DNA from: Polynucleobacter sp. 15G-AUS-farblos
GTDB taxonomy: Bacteria > Pseudomonadota > Gammaproteobacteria > Burkholderiales > Burkholderiaceae
Assembly (NCBI RefSeq): GCF_018882445.1
Contig: NZ_JACVOM010000004.1
Location: 186,001-250,000, forward strand
DNA length: 64,000 nt
Direction: 5' to 3'
Shown: one piece after another, positions 36,841 to 47,603 of the stretch
How positions within the stretch are numbered: position 1 is the stretch's first letter
Layout of the letters: every line of letters begins with the position of its first letter
The notes under the pieces: generated by a model
Told to the model about the DNA's origin: nothing
Seen by the model: only the letters and a program-made list of their open reading frames with translations
Database searches by the model: none
Made by a program: the position numbers and the translations under genes

Positions 36841-37473
36841 TTACTTAGTTGCAGCTAATTGCTTATTACGGTCTTGCAAAAACTTCACCAAACCATCAAT
36901 CCCATTTTGACTAATTTGATTAGCAAATTGATTGCGATAGGCCTCTACTAACCAAGCGCCCATAATATTCATGTCATAGACCTTCCACCCATTGCTGCCC
37001 TTTTCTAAGCGGTAATCTAGGGAGATAGGGTCGCCGCGACCAATAACAACCGTCTTAACAACGACCTCTTTATCATCTGGCGCCGCTCTTAATGCCTTAA
37101 ATTGCACAGTCTGATCACGCAGCTGACTTAAGGCGCCCGAATAGGTTCTCATCAATAGCGTTTTAAATTCTGAGGTCAAAATGGCTTGCTGCTCTGGGGT
37201 CGCTTTCTTCCAATTGGGACCCATTGCCATTTCAGTTGTACGGCGCATATCAGTAAATGGGACGATCTTCTTTTCAACCAATTCCATTACTTTTGGAATA
37301 TTGCCCTTTTGAATGTCTGGGTCAGCCTTAACCGAAGTCATGACATCAGTTACTACCATCTTAATTAATGCATCAGGAGGGGTATTTTGATCGGGTGTCT
37401 GGGCGAAGATCGTGCCAGACAGCAGAAGCAAGACTGTAGCAATCGATGCCGAAATGATGTTGTTTGCTTTCAT
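36841..37473 (-). CDS. mlaC: Periplasmic phospholipid-binding protein MlaC
   Basis: A 210-residue Ttg2/MlaC protein shuttling phospholipids between MlaA and MlaFEDB. The signal peptide is about 1-25 (MKANNIISASIATVLLLLSGTIFA). The mature part has the family stretches KVMELVEKKIVPFTDMRRTTEMAMGPNWKKATPEQQAILTSEFKTLLMRTYSGAL and YRLEKGSNGWKVYDMNIMGAWLVEAYRNQFANQI. The start at ATG 37473 is preferred to an in-frame TTG at 37497. Confidence 0.95.
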   Translation of the reverse strand: MKANNIISASIATVLLLLSGTIFAQTPDQNTPPDALIKMVVTDVMTSVKADPDIQKGNIPKVMELVEKKIVPFTDMRRTTEMAMGPNWKKATPEQQAILTSEFKTLLMRTYSGALSQLRDQTVQFKALRAAPDDKEVVVKTVVIGRGDPISLDYRLEKGSNGWKVYDMNIMGAWLVEAYRNQFANQISQNGIDGLVKFLQDRNKQLAATK

Positions 37474-37535
37474 ATGCCTGGTCCCATCCACTCTCAATTA
37501 GTTAGAGCTAATTTTAGCTCTTTAAACGATTTTGC

Positions 37536-38285
37536 TTATTCGTAAGGATTTTCATAAACGGGCATGAGAGGCTCTTCATCATTACGCCCCTCATTAATCT
37601 GATATTCACGTCGCTGTAGATAAGCATCTCGCAGAAAACTATATTTATCAATCGCCGCACCATCCAATAGATCGCCTGCCTCATAGTAGGTATTGCGAGC
37701 ATTCACAACACGCAATCCTGTAATGCTATTCCTGAGGCCAACATCGGGGATGTACTTAAATAGGTAATCTGTCTCTAGGTCCGCTGCCGTTCCAAATGTG
37801 TCTCGAACGGTACTAGGGCCAAAAAACGGCAACACGACATAAGGACCCGAAGGAATTCCCCATACCCCAAATGTTTGACCCCAATCCTCTTTGTGTTTTT
37901 CGAGTCCGCCAGGAGTTGCCACATCCATCAAACCGCCTAATCCAAAAATTGTATTAACAGCAACCCGCATCAAATCATTAAACGCATAATCCGGCTTGCC
38001 CTGTAATAGGTTTTGCAAAGCCGTATAAATGTCACTGTAATTACTAAAAAAGTTATAAATGCCCTCACGCACAATCTCAGGCAGGATAAAACGGTAAGCA
38101 GCAACTACAGGCTTTAGAAGATAAGTGTCTAAACCTTCATTGAATTCAAATACGGAGCGATTGAATGACTCCCAAGGATCTCGGGGCGATGGCTCCACCC
38201 CAGCAGGAATAGAGGCACACCCCACGAAAAAGCAGGTTACGCTTAGCAACACCAAGCGCTTCAATCTGCCTGCCCACACAATCAT
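37536..38285 (-). CDS. mlaA: Outer-membrane lipoprotein MlaA (VacJ)
   Basis: A 249-residue lipoprotein that removes mislocalised phospholipids from the outer leaflet of the outer membrane. The lipobox FVGC is at the end of a 22-residue signal. Family marks are DPWESFNRSVFEFNEGLDTYLLKPVVAAYRF, VNTIFGLGGLMDVATPGGLEKHKEDWGQTFGVWGIPSGPYVVLPFFGPSTVRDTFG. It overlaps the mlaD stop by 4 bp (ATGA). Confidence 0.96.
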   Translation of the reverse strand: MIVWAGRLKRLVLLSVTCFFVGCASIPAGVEPSPRDPWESFNRSVFEFNEGLDTYLLKPVVAAYRFILPEIVREGIYNFFSNYSDIYTALQNLLQGKPDYAFNDLMRVAVNTIFGLGGLMDVATPGGLEKHKEDWGQTFGVWGIPSGPYVVLPFFGPSTVRDTFGTAADLETDYLFKYIPDVGLRNSITGLRVVNARNTYYEAGDLLDGAAIDKYSFLRDAYLQRREYQINEGRNDEEPLMPVYENPYE

Positions 38286-38764
38286 TTTGCTGCGCCCTTT
38301 TCTTGACCGCCATCAGCTGCTTTGTTGTACAAAAACTGACTGATTAAGTTTTCCAATACAACTGCTGACTGCGTTTGAGAAATCTTTCCACCTTCGGCCA
38401 ACATATCATCTGATCCACCAGCTTCTAAGCCAATGTATTGCTCACCCAATAAACCAGAGGTCAAGATCTTGGCAGCAGAATCTTTAGGAAACTTATAAGA
38501 GTCCTCGATGGTCATCACCACAGTAGCTTGATAGGTTTTGTCATCAAAAGAAATGTTAGCAATGCGCCCGACAACTACGCCAGCACTCTTCACTGGGGCG
38601 CGCGGCTTTAGACCCCCAATATTGTCAAAGCGGGCAGAAATTTTATAAGTCGGGGCAAAAGAGACGGCGTTCATATTACCCACTTTTAAGGCTAAGAAAA
38701 ATGCTGCCAACAAACCAATGACAACAAATATTCCGACCCAAACATCAATTGCACTTTTTCTCAT
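38282..38764 (-). CDS. mlaD: MCE-domain protein MlaD
   Basis: A 160-residue inner-membrane-anchored MCE protein that forms the hexameric ring of the Mla lipid transporter. N-terminal anchor about 8-28 (AIDVWVGIFVVIGLLAAFFLALKVG), then a single MCE domain with YKISARFDNIGGLKPRAPVKSAGVVVGRI and SGLLGEQYIGLEAGG. C-terminal helical tail. 21 bp after mlaE. Confidence 0.95.
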   Translation of the reverse strand: MRKSAIDVWVGIFVVIGLLAAFFLALKVGNMNAVSFAPTYKISARFDNIGGLKPRAPVKSAGVVVGRIANISFDDKTYQATVVMTIEDSYKFPKDSAAKILTSGLLGEQYIGLEAGGSDDMLAEGGKISQTQSAVVLENLISQFLYNKAADGGQEKGAAK

Positions 38765-38785
38765 AAGAACCTCAGTTTATTCTTT

Positions 38786-39583
38786 CTAATTTGAGAACAT
38801 CATTGCGGTGAGCAAGAAATCCAATGCCAAAACCGCTAAAGATGAAATCACTACCGTACGGGTTGTTGCTTGTGAAACGCCCTCTGGCGTAGGACGAGCT
38901 TCATACCCTTGGTAAAGCGCGATGAATGTCACCGCCACACCAAACACAATACTTTTAATGAGGCCATTTCCAATATCTGAGAACAGGTCTACACCACCCT
39001 GCATCTGAGACCAAAATGCCCCAGAGTCGACCCCAATCAAAGGAACGCCCACAAAGTAACCACCGATAACGCCTACGGCCGTGAAAATGGTTGCCAAAAT
39101 TGGCATCGAAATAATCCCAGCCCATAAGCGAGGGGCAATAACACGCGCCAAAGGATCAACCGCCATCATCTCCATCGCACTTAATTGCTCACCTGCTTTC
39201 ATGAGACCAATTTCAGCAGTCAAGGAGGTGCCTGCACGCCCTGCAAATAATAAGGCAGTAATGACGGGACCTAATTCACGGGTCAATGACAAAGCAACTA
39301 ATAAACCTAAAGCCTGCTCAGAGCCATAGCGATTTAGCGTGTAATAACCCTGCAAGCCCAAAACAAAGCCAACAAATAATCCAGAGACGGCGATGATGAC
39401 AAAGGAATGATTACCAACAAATAAAATTTGATCAATAACTAAACGGGGTCTTCTCAGTAAAAATCCTGAACGAAAAATCACTGCAACAAATAAACGCGCA
39501 GCATGCCCAAGATTACTAATATTGCGACGAATAAAAAATCCTAGGTCACCCAATAGATCAATTAATTTATGGAGAGCTGACAT
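38786..39583 (-). CDS. mlaE: Mla ABC transporter permease MlaE
   Basis: A 265-residue permease of the MlaE family. Marks are VDQILFVGNHSFVIIAVSGLFVGFVLGLQGYYTL, ELGPVITALLFAGRAGTSLTAEIGLMKAGEQLSAMEMMAVDP (coupling helix to MlaF) and AVTFIALYQGYEARPTPEGVSQATTRTVV. The mlaF stop and mlaE start overlap as TAATG. Confidence 0.96.
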   Translation of the reverse strand: MSALHKLIDLLGDLGFFIRRNISNLGHAARLFVAVIFRSGFLLRRPRLVIDQILFVGNHSFVIIAVSGLFVGFVLGLQGYYTLNRYGSEQALGLLVALSLTRELGPVITALLFAGRAGTSLTAEIGLMKAGEQLSAMEMMAVDPLARVIAPRLWAGIISMPILATIFTAVGVIGGYFVGVPLIGVDSGAFWSQMQGGVDLFSDIGNGLIKSIVFGVAVTFIALYQGYEARPTPEGVSQATTRTVVISSLAVLALDFLLTAMMFSN

Positions 39584-40434
39584 TAGATCTTCACTCCAAA
39601 ATCTTCAGCTAGGCTTTCACCTGGATAGTGAAATGGCACTGGACCATCTGGCGCGGCATCCAAAAATTGTCGTACAAAAGGATCTGTAGAGCGACTTAAT
39701 TCCTCTGGCGTACCCTGTGCACCAATGCGACCATTGGCAATAAAGTACACATAATCAGCGATTTCAAATGTTTCTTCAACATCGTGTGTAACCAATAAAC
39801 TCGTGGCTCCCAGGGCATTATTCAAATCGCGAATTAAGCGCGCAGTTATGCCCAGCGAAATAGGATCTAAACCAGCAAAGGGCTCGTCATACATGATGAG
39901 CGGAGGATCGAGTGCGATGGCTCTTGCAAGTGCTACTCGTCTTGCCATACCCCCAGAAATTTGGGACGGCATCAAATCACGAGCACCACGCAAACCCACT
40001 GCATTTAATTTCATGAGAACCAATGAGCGCAATAATTCTTCACTCAAGTTGGTATGTTCTCGAAGCGGGAATGCGACATTCTCAAACACACTCAGATCTG
40101 TAAATAGTGCGCCAAATTGAAATAACATACCCATGCGACGACGAGCTGCCATGAGCTCGACTGCATTCATTTTGCCGATGTCATGACCTTCAAACAAAAC
40201 CTGTCCTGATTGAGCGGTATATTGACCACCAATCAAGCGCAATATCGTTGTCTTACCGCAACCAGATCCGCCCATGACTGCAACGACTTGGCCACGACGA
40301 AACTCCATATTGAGTCCTGACAGAATTTGACGGCCATCAGGAGCGTAGGCAAAGTCGACGTCCTTGATTTCAACGACGACTTCGCCAGTGACTTTTTTGT
40401 CTACATCCAAAGGAGGCAAATGACTAATGTTCAT
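39583..40434 (-). CDS. mlaF: Mla ABC transporter ATP-binding protein MlaF
   Basis: A 283-residue ATPase: Walker A GGSGCGKTT, signature SQISGGMARRVALARAI, Walker B LIMYDEPFAGLDPIS and switch His in THDVEE. The C-terminal extension after about 250 (PFVRQFLDAAPDGPVPFHYPGE) is the MlaF tail that docks on MlaB of the partner subunit. Leads the mlaFEDACB order, 9 bp after gltD. Confidence 0.96.
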   Translation of the reverse strand: MNISHLPPLDVDKKVTGEVVVEIKDVDFAYAPDGRQILSGLNMEFRRGQVVAVMGGSGCGKTTILRLIGGQYTAQSGQVLFEGHDIGKMNAVELMAARRRMGMLFQFGALFTDLSVFENVAFPLREHTNLSEELLRSLVLMKLNAVGLRGARDLMPSQISGGMARRVALARAIALDPPLIMYDEPFAGLDPISLGITARLIRDLNNALGATSLLVTHDVEETFEIADYVYFIANGRIGAQGTPEELSRSTDPFVRQFLDAAPDGPVPFHYPGESLAEDFGVKI

Positions 40435-40443
40435 ATCCCCTTA

Positions 40444-41907
40444 TTATCGGGGTAAAACAGATGACCCCATTAAATATTGGTCTACTGCCTGAGCGCATTG
40501 ACGACCTTCACGAATAGCCCAAACCACTAGAGACTGGCCACGGCGCATATCACCCGCTGCAAATACCTTAGGGACGTTCGTTTGATAGGCATTTTGCCCT
40601 TCGACATTGGCTTTAGCATTGCCTCGAGCGTCTTTCTCAACACCAAATGCATTTAACACCTGCTGCACTGGTGATACAAAGCCCATTGCCAAGAGAACGA
40701 GGTCAGCCTTGATCTCAAATTCAGAGTTCGGAACTTCTGACATTTTTCCGTCTTTCCACTCCAAACGTACACCAATGAGCTTCTCGACTTTGCCATTTTT
40801 ACCTTCAAAACGCTTAGTTCCCACTGACCAATCGCGCTCACAACCCTCCTCATGAGAAGAAGAAGTGCGTAATTTGGTTGGCCAATAAGGCCATACCAAA
40901 GGCTTGTTTTCTACTTCTGGTGGTTGTGGCAATAATTCAAACTGAGTAATTTGTTTAGCGCCATGTCGATTCGATGTACCAACACAATCTGAACCCGTAT
41001 CACCACCGCCGATAACAACAACATGTTTATCGGTTGCACGAATTTCGTTTTTTAAATCGCCAGCATTTTCTTTGTTTTGAGGAATCAAAAACTCTAATGC
41101 ATAGTGCACGCCAGCCAATTCGCGTCCTGGCACAGGTAAATCACGCGGCTGCTCAGCACCACCAGTGATCACTACTGCATCGTAATCCTTCATCAACTGC
41201 TCAGGAGAAACTGTCTTGGTGGAGTAGTTCTTAACTTCAGCACTTATTGCTTCTTTGCCAACAAAAACACCTGTTTCAAATTTAACGCCTTCAGCCTGCA
41301 TCTGCTCAACCCGACGGTCAATCAGCCACTTTTCCATTTTAAAATCAGGAATGCCGTAACGCAAAAGTCCACCAACCCGATCATTCTTTTCAAAGACGGT
41401 AACATCGTGACCAACCCGCGCTAACTGCTGAGCAGCTGCCATACCAGCAGGTCCGCCACCCACAATCGCAATCTTTTTACCGGTCTTGGTTTTAGATGGT
41501 TGCGGTTTAACCCAGCCGCTATCCCAGCCCTTATCAATAATGGCATGCTCAATTGACTTAATACCAACCGGTGCACGATTAATACCTAGAGTGCAAGCTG
41601 CTTCACAAGGAGCCGGGCAAATACGACCCGTGAACTCAGGGAAGTTATTGGTAGATTGCAAAACGTCTAATGCATTCTTCCAATCATTATGAAAAACTAA
41701 ATCATTAAAGTCAGGAATGATGTTGTTAACTGGGCAGCCGCTATTGCAAAACGGAATACCGCAATCCATACAACGCGCACCCTGAATCTTAGCTTCTTCA
41801 TCGGTTAAAGCGGCTACAAATTCTTTATAGTGGTGGAGTCGTTTAACGGGCGCTTCGTATGTTTCATCAACGCGCTCGAACTCCATAAATCCAGTGACCT
41901 TACCCAT
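40444..41907 (-). CDS. gltD: Glutamate synthase (NADPH), small subunit
   Basis: The 487-residue beta subunit supplies electrons from NADPH via FAD to the large subunit. The N-terminal iron-sulfur Cys clusters are [20 protein letters not shown] and [15 protein letters not shown]. The FAD site is [26 protein letters not shown]; the NADPH site [14 protein letters not shown]. The C-terminus has [25 protein letters not shown]. 38 bp after gltB. Confidence 0.97.
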   Translation of the reverse strand: MGKVTGFMEFERVDETYEAPVKRLHHYKEFVAALTDEEAKIQGARCMDCGIPFCNSGCPVNNIIPDFNDLVFHNDWKNALDVLQSTNNFPEFTGRICPAPCEAACTLGINRAPVGIKSIEHAIIDKGWDSGWVKPQPSKTKTGKKIAIVGGGPAGMAAAQQLARVGHDVTVFEKNDRVGGLLRYGIPDFKMEKWLIDRRVEQMQAEGVKFETGVFVGKEAISAEVKNYSTKTVSPEQLMKDYDAVVITGGAEQPRDLPVPGRELAGVHYALEFLIPQNKENAGDLKNEIRATDKHVVVIGGGDTGSDCVGTSNRHGAKQITQFELLPQPPEVENKPLVWPYWPTKLRTSSSHEEGCERDWSVGTKRFEGKNGKVEKLIGVRLEWKDGKMSEVPNSEFEIKADLVLLAMGFVSPVQQVLNAFGVEKDARGNAKANVEGQNAYQTNVPKVFAAGDMRRGQSLVVWAIREGRQCAQAVDQYLMGSSVLPR

Positions 41908-41945
41908 ATCTAATCCTTAATATCTTTTCTTAATGTCCGTATTAA

Positions 41946-44900
41946 TTAAGCAGCAACTGTTTTCTTCTGAGCTTTTTCCCACAGCTCACCCAAGGCGCGC
42001 TTGTACTCAGTTGGAAGCACCTTGACAAAACGACCGCGGGCATTTTCCCAATCGGCCAATAGCGCTTTAGCACGCTCTGAACCGGTATGGCGGAAGTGAC
42101 GCTCAATTAAACCCTTCAAAATTTGCTCATCTGTTAAACGCTCGCCACCGTCTTTGACATCGACTGGCGCATGCCAATCAGACTGTGGAATCTTTGCGAT
42201 CTGTTCTGCAGAAGGCAGTACTTTTTCTAAAGTGGCCATACTCGTATTGCAACGCTTATCAAACATGCCATCTTCGTCATATACATAAGCGATACCACCA
42301 CTCATACCAGCAGCAAAGTTTCGACCTGTTGTACCCAGCACAACTACAGTGCCACCAGTCATATATTCACAACCATGGTCACCAGTACCTTCTACAACGG
42401 TAGTAGCACCAGAGTTACGAACTGCAAAACGCTCGCCAGCTACACCATTAAAGAAGGCTTCACCAGCAATAGCACCGTAAAGAACGGTATTACCAACAAT
42501 AATATTTTTTGCAGTATCGCCACGGAACTCATGTGGAGCACGCACAATGACACGGCCGCCAGAGATACCCTTTCCAACGTAGTCATTGCCATCGCCCACT
42601 AAATCTAGGGTGATGCCATGCGCCAAGAAGGCGGCAAAGCTTTGTCCAGCCGTACCATTTAGTTGAATATGGATGGTGTCATCAGGCAAACCTGCATGAC
42701 CATAGCGCTGAGCAACTTCACCGGAGAGCATTGCACCAACAGTACGGTTAACGTTCTTCACGGGAACAATGAAGGAAACCTTCTCGCCACGCTCAAGAGC
42801 AGGCTCGCTCTTCTCGATCAAGATATTGTCGAGCGCATTGTCTAAGCCATGATCCTGCGTGAGCACTTGGTAACGTGGAACATCGCCTGCAACTTGCGGC
42901 TCAGCAAAGATCTTGCTGAAATCTAAGCCGTGGACTTTCCAGTTATCGATACCTTTGCGAGTATCTAATAAATCTACGCGACCAATTAAGTCGTCAAATT
43001 TACGAATACCTAATTGCGCCATGATCTCGCGTGCCTCTTCTGCAATAAAGAAGAAGAAATTCACAACGTGCTCTGGCTTACCGGAGAACTTTTTACGTAA
43101 TTCTGGATCTTGAGTTGCTACGCCTACAGGGCAGGTATTCAGATGACACTTACGCATCATGATGCAACCCTCAACGACTAATGGAGCAGTCGCAAATCCA
43201 AATTCATCAGCGCCCAGTAAAGCACCAATAACGACGTCACGACCAGTCTTCATTTGCCCGTCAGCTTGGACTCGAATACGACTACGCAAACCATTGAGAA
43301 CCAAAGTTTGCTGTGTTTCAGCAAGACCCAGCTCCCATGGCGAGCCAGCGTGCTTAATAGAAGAAAGTGGTGATGCGCCAGTTCCACCGTCATGACCAGC
43401 AATCACCACGTGATCTGCTTTAGCCTTGGCAACGCCGGCAGCAACCGTACCCACACCTACTTCAGAAACTAACTTGACGGAAACGTCTGCTTTTGGATTG
43501 ACGTTCTTTAAGTCATGAATCAACTGAGCAATGTCTTCAATCGAATAAATATCATGATGTGGAGGGGGAGAAATCAAACCCACTCCTGGTACTGAGAAAC
43601 GTAATTTCCCAATGTAGTCAGAAACTTTTCCACCTGGCAGTTGACCACCCTCACCAGGTTTAGCACCTTGCGCCATCTTGATCTGAATCTGATCGGCAGA
43701 ACGCAAATACTCTGTAGTAACGCCGAAACGACCAGAAGCTACTTGTTTAATCTTGGAGCGCAATGAATCACCATCGAGCAATGGGATGTTGGCTTCAACA
43801 ACATCGCTACCCAAAATACTGGAAAGGGTTTCGCCCTTCTTAATTGGAATGCCTTTGAGCTCATTAATGTAACGATTTGGATCTTCACCACCCTCACCCG
43901 TATTGGACTTACCACCGATACGGTTCATTGCAATCGCCAATGTGGCATGCGCTTCAGTCGAAATAGAGCCCAAAGACATCGCGCCCGTTGCAAAACGTTT
44001 AACGATTTCTTTTGCTGACTCCACTTCATCTAATGGAATCGCTTTTGCAGGATCAATTTTGAACTCAAACAAACCGCGCAATGTCATTTGACGCTTGGTT
44101 TGATCATTAATGATGTTGGCGTACTCTTTGTAAGTCTGATAGCCCTTCTCTGCACCAATACGAGTGGAGTGCTGTAACTTCGCAATCGTATCTGGCGTCC
44201 ACATGTGATTTTCACCACGAATACGGAAAGCATATTCACCGCCTGCATCCAACATATTCGTCAAAACAGGATCGTTGCCAAAGGCTGCAGTGTGCATGCG
44301 CAACGCTTCCTCGGCCACTTCAAATACGCCGATACCGCCAACATTAGACGGGGTGCCTTTGAAGTACTGATCAATGATGTCGTGATTTAAACCAATGGCC
44401 TCAAAAATCTGTGAGCCGGTGTAGGACATGTATGTAGAGATACCCATTTTGGACATCACTTTTTGCAAGCCCTTGCCGACTGCTTTAACAAAATTCTTCA
44501 CCGCCTTCTCAGGAGATAAATCGCCTGACAAACCTTTAGCCATCTCAGCCAATGTTTCCATTGCAAGATAAGGATGAACTGCTTCTGCACCATATCCAGC
44601 CAAGAGCGCAAAGTGATGTGTCTCACGGGCACTACCAGTTTCAACCACCAAACCAACGCTAGTACGCAAGCCTTTTTGTACTAGATGTTGATGAATTGCC
44701 GAAGTCGCCAGTAAAGCTGGAATGGCCACATGCTTCTCATCAACTTGACGATCGCTCACGATCAAGATGTTGTAACCAGAACGCACAGCATCGGCTGCTT
44801 CAGCGCATAAGGAAGCGAGACGCGCTTCAATACCGGCCTTACCCCATGATGCTGGGTAGCAAATATCTAACTCGTAAGAGCGGAATTTACCGTTGGTGTA

Positions 44901-46691
44901 ATGACCAATATGGCGAATCTTAGTGATGTCCTCAAAATCCAAAATAGGCTGGCTTACTTCTAAGCGCATTGGAGGATTAATGTTGTTGGTATCCAATAAA
45001 TTGGGTTTTGGTCCAATGAAAGACACCAATGACATCACCATGTTTTCGCGAATGGAGTCAATCGGAGGATTGGTCACCTGCGCAAACAATTGCTTAAAGT
45101 AGTTATAGAGCGGCTTATTTTTATTTGAGAGAACTGCCAACGGGCTATCGTTACCCATGGACCCGATTGCCTCTTCACCATTCATGGCCATAGGCGCCAT
45201 GAGGTACTTGATGTCCTCTTGGGTGTAACCAAAGGCTTGTTGACGGTCTAATAATTTTGCCGCAGGACGAATAGTGGTTTTTTCATCTACCAAATCCGCC
45301 TTAGTTGCATCAACTTCATCTAATTTAACGCGGACAGCATCAATCCAGCTTTTGTATGGCTTCGCTTTAGAAACTGCATTCTTCAGCTCTACGTCATCAA
45401 TGATGCGTCCTTGCTCCATATCAATCATGAACATCTTGCCTGGTTGCAAACGCCATTTTTGGACAATTTTGCTTTCAGGAATTGGCAATACACCTGCTTC
45501 AGAACCCATGATGACTAAGTCATCATCAGTGACGTAATATCGAGCTGGACGCAAGCCATTGCGATCGAGTGTTGCGCCAATTTGACGGCCATCTGTAAAT
45601 GCCATCGCAGCAGGGCCATCCCATGGCTCCATCATGGAAGCATGATATTCATAGAAAGCACGACGGTTGTCATCCATTAATGCATGCTGCTCCCATGCCT
45701 CTGGAATCATCATCATCATGGCTTGTGCCAACGGATAACCGGACATGACCAATAACTCTAAGCAGTTATCAAAGCATGCAGTATCTGACTGACCTGGATA
45801 AATCAAAGGCCATAATTTTTTCAAATCATCACCCAACACTGGGGAGCTAATCGCGCCTTCACGTGCGTTAACCCAGTTCACATTTCCTTTAACGGTATTG
45901 ATTTCGCCGTTATGCGCAATCATGCGATAGGGGTGAGCCAACTCCCAAGCAGGGAAAGTATTGGTTGAGAAACGCTGATGCACTAAGGCTAAAGCTGACA
46001 CAGTACGTGGATCTTGGAGATCTTGGTAGTAAGCGCCCACCTGATTTGCCAGCAGCAAACCTTTATAGACAATGGTTCGCGCAGACATAGAAGCTACGAA
46101 ATATTCTTTGCCATGCTTCAAATGTAAATCTTGAATTGCATGACTTGCTGTTTTGCGAATGACATACAACTTCCGTTCAAGCGCATCGGTTGTCATGATG
46201 TCACGACCACGACCAATAAAAATTTGACGAATGAATGGCTCTGTCATTCGTACTGTTGGTGACATTGGCAATTTCACATCTACCGGAACATCTCTCCAAC
46301 CTAAAACAACCTGACCTTCTAAACGCACTGTGCGTTCTAATTCTTGTTCGCAAGCTAAGCGTGATGCATGTTCCTTTGGAAGAAAAATCATGCCCACACC
46401 ATATTCACCTAATGGAGGTAAGGTAATACCTTGCTTTGCCATTTCTTCGCGATACAAGGTATCTGGAATCTGAATCAAAATACCAGCACCGTCACCCATC
46501 AATGGATCTGCGCCAACCGCACCACGATGATCTAAGTTTTCAAGGATCTGCAAACCTTGAGAAACGATCTCGTGGGATTTCTTACCCTTGATGTGTGCGA
46601 CAAATCCTACGCCGCAGGCGTCATGCTCATTTTGTGGGTCATATAGACCATGAGCGATTGGGCGAAGATTGATATTCGTTTGTGTAGTCAT
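41946..46691 (-). CDS. gltB: Glutamate synthase (NADPH), large subunit
   Basis: The 1581-residue alpha subunit makes two glutamates from glutamine and 2-oxoglutarate. The amidotransferase nucleophile is Cys26 in [10 protein letters not shown], normally exposed by removal of the short propeptide. The central FMN-binding synthase domain includes the [3Fe-4S] cysteines in [21 protein letters not shown]; the C-terminal beta-helix is Gly-rich ([20 protein letters not shown]). The start at ATG 46691 ([11 protein letters not shown]) has GGAAA upstream. The frame stays open to 46811, but that extension would be coded by the REP-like hairpin region and is rejected. Confidence 0.97.
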   Translation of the reverse strand: MTTQTNINLRPIAHGLYDPQNEHDACGVGFVAHIKGKKSHEIVSQGLQILENLDHRGAVGADPLMGDGAGILIQIPDTLYREEMAKQGITLPPLGEYGVGMIFLPKEHASRLACEQELERTVRLEGQVVLGWRDVPVDVKLPMSPTVRMTEPFIRQIFIGRGRDIMTTDALERKLYVIRKTASHAIQDLHLKHGKEYFVASMSARTIVYKGLLLANQVGAYYQDLQDPRTVSALALVHQRFSTNTFPAWELAHPYRMIAHNGEINTVKGNVNWVNAREGAISSPVLGDDLKKLWPLIYPGQSDTACFDNCLELLVMSGYPLAQAMMMMIPEAWEQHALMDDNRRAFYEYHASMMEPWDGPAAMAFTDGRQIGATLDRNGLRPARYYVTDDDLVIMGSEAGVLPIPESKIVQKWRLQPGKMFMIDMEQGRIIDDVELKNAVSKAKPYKSWIDAVRVKLDEVDATKADLVDEKTTIRPAAKLLDRQQAFGYTQEDIKYLMAPMAMNGEEAIGSMGNDSPLAVLSNKNKPLYNYFKQLFAQVTNPPIDSIRENMVMSLVSFIGPKPNLLDTNNINPPMRLEVSQPILDFEDITKIRHIGHYTNGKFRSYELDICYPASWGKAGIEARLASLCAEAADAVRSGYNILIVSDRQVDEKHVAIPALLATSAIHQHLVQKGLRTSVGLVVETGSARETHHFALLAGYGAEAVHPYLAMETLAEMAKGLSGDLSPEKAVKNFVKAVGKGLQKVMSKMGISTYMSYTGSQIFEAIGLNHDIIDQYFKGTPSNVGGIGVFEVAEEALRMHTAAFGNDPVLTNMLDAGGEYAFRIRGENHMWTPDTIAKLQHSTRIGAEKGYQTYKEYANIINDQTKRQMTLRGLFEFKIDPAKAIPLDEVESAKEIVKRFATGAMSLGSISTEAHATLAIAMNRIGGKSNTGEGGEDPNRYINELKGIPIKKGETLSSILGSDVVEANIPLLDGDSLRSKIKQVASGRFGVTTEYLRSADQIQIKMAQGAKPGEGGQLPGGKVSDYIGKLRFSVPGVGLISPPPHHDIYSIEDIAQLIHDLKNVNPKADVSVKLVSEVGVGTVAAGVAKAKADHVVIAGHDGGTGASPLSSIKHAGSPWELGLAETQQTLVLNGLRSRIRVQADGQMKTGRDVVIGALLGADEFGFATAPLVVEGCIMMRKCHLNTCPVGVATQDPELRKKFSGKPEHVVNFFFFIAEEAREIMAQLGIRKFDDLIGRVDLLDTRKGIDNWKVHGLDFSKIFAEPQVAGDVPRYQVLTQDHGLDNALDNILIEKSEPALERGEKVSFIVPVKNVNRTVGAMLSGEVAQRYGHAGLPDDTIHIQLNGTAGQSFAAFLAHGITLDLVGDGNDYVGKGISGGRVIVRAPHEFRGDTAKNIIVGNTVLYGAIAGEAFFNGVAGERFAVRNSGATTVVEGTGDHGCEYMTGGTVVVLGTTGRNFAAGMSGGIAYVYDEDGMFDKRCNTSMATLEKVLPSAEQIAKIPQSDWHAPVDVKDGGERLTDEQILKGLIERHFRHTGSERAKALLADWENARGRFVKVLPTEYKRALGELWEKAQKKTVAA

Positions 46692-46775
46692 AATATTTCC
46701 GAGGGGCGACAAAGGCCTGATTACTTTTGGAGGATCAAATATAGGGGAATACCCATGCTGATGCAATAGAAATAA

Positions 46776-46842
46776 AATGACTCTGTCCCGTTTATTTCTA
46801 TACCGCACCAAAATGAATTAGCTAAATAGGGACAGAGTCATT
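46776..46842. repeat. REP-like inverted repeat in the gltB upstream region, next to a RAYT gene
   Basis: A perfect 14-bp inverted repeat: AATGACTCTGTCCC (46776-46789) and GGGACAGAGTCATT (46829-46842), separated by 39 bp that includes further partly pairing bases (TTTA/TAAA). It lies 85 bp before gltB and 45 bp after the RAYT stop. GGGACAGAGTC-type palindromes are a known companion of RAYT transposases in proteobacteria, though only this copy was noticed in the window. Confidence 0.8.
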
Positions 46843-46886
46843 GACTTTGAACTCTTTTGTTGAGACTCCCCAAGTCATCAATGAAG

Positions 46887-47591
46887 CTAAGGTGCTGAAT
46901 TTAATGAAATTATTTTTCTTGGGCGGCCACGATGTCGTATTTGAGCAAGTTCTGGGCGGTCTTTAAAGAGCTTTTTGGCGTAAATATCACTTACCCAAGG
47001 CTTGGAGCGGAGCAAAGATTCCGTGATTTGCCTGTCCTCCCAATGCGGCGCACCCTCTTTGACATAAGCAGCCCAACCCATTTGTCGCTCAAAAGGGGTA
47101 TTACCCAATCGCCAAAAGTTCTGATGATCTACTAGCCATGGATCGGAGTTTCCGCCGATATGCGTTGCGAAACTAGTCCAGGCTGAATCTTGAGGGCTCG
47201 ATTCAAAACCTGCCCTGACTGGATTAAGCTCAATATAGCGCTGACAGCGCAAGAAATAATCTGGGTCAATCAAAGAAGAGCGATAACGCCCCTCCCAAAT
47301 AGTCCCCGACCGTTTGTGTTGTTGATTGAAGTACTGGGCATAACGCCTACCTAAAGACTGCATCGTTTTGGCCAGCGAATCTTCATCCTTTGGCGTTAGC
47401 AAGAGATGAACATGATTGGGCATTAATGCGAATGCATGAACTGCGCATCCAAATTGTTTGGCAGCCTCTCTTAACCATTGCAAGTAAATGCGACGATCCT
47501 CTTCACTAAAAAAGAGAACTTCACGATTATTACCACGCACCATGACATGCATTACCTGACCAGGTATTACAGTGCGCGCTTGCCGAGCCAT
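46887..47591 (-). CDS. REP-associated tyrosine transposase (RAYT), TnpA_REP family
   Basis: A 234-residue Y1-transposase-like (HUH) protein. N-terminal MARQARTVIPGQVMHVMVRGNNREVLFF, the metal-binding HUH motif His60-Val-His62 in LMPNHVHLLLTP, and SLGRRYAQYFNQ, holding the likely catalytic Tyr (84 or 87), followed by GTIWEGRYRSSLIDPDYFLRCQRYIELNPVRAGF, a strong RAYT signature. RAYTs are single-copy domesticated relatives of IS200/IS605 transposases that act on REP hairpins. One lies just downstream. The gene seems intact. Located between mrcA and gltB. Confidence 0.93.
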   Translation of the reverse strand: MARQARTVIPGQVMHVMVRGNNREVLFFSEEDRRIYLQWLREAAKQFGCAVHAFALMPNHVHLLLTPKDEDSLAKTMQSLGRRYAQYFNQQHKRSGTIWEGRYRSSLIDPDYFLRCQRYIELNPVRAGFESSPQDSAWTSFATHIGGNSDPWLVDHQNFWRLGNTPFERQMGWAAYVKEGAPHWEDRQITESLLRSKPWVSDIYAKKLFKDRPELAQIRHRGRPRKIISLNSAP

Positions 47592-47603
47592 GATGTGATC
47601 GAG

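Noticed and set aside
36543..36848. Plus-strand frame of about 100 codons opposite mlaB
   Set aside because: It covers the antisense of a well-placed mlaB gene and has no recognisable domain or ribosome binding site.
42185..45537. Several plus-strand frames of 60-87 codons inside gltB
   Set aside because: All are antisense shadows of the conserved glutamate synthase sequence.
46692..46811. In-frame 40-codon N-terminal extension of gltB
   Set aside because: It would be coded by the REP-like hairpin region, has no family match, and the ATG at 46691 has a usable ribosome binding site and gives the expected short propeptide before Cys26.
46843..46876. Weak GACTT/AAGTC inverted repeat after the RAYT stop
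   Set aside because: Only 5 bp, with a long loop and no T-run, so neither a terminator nor a REP element.
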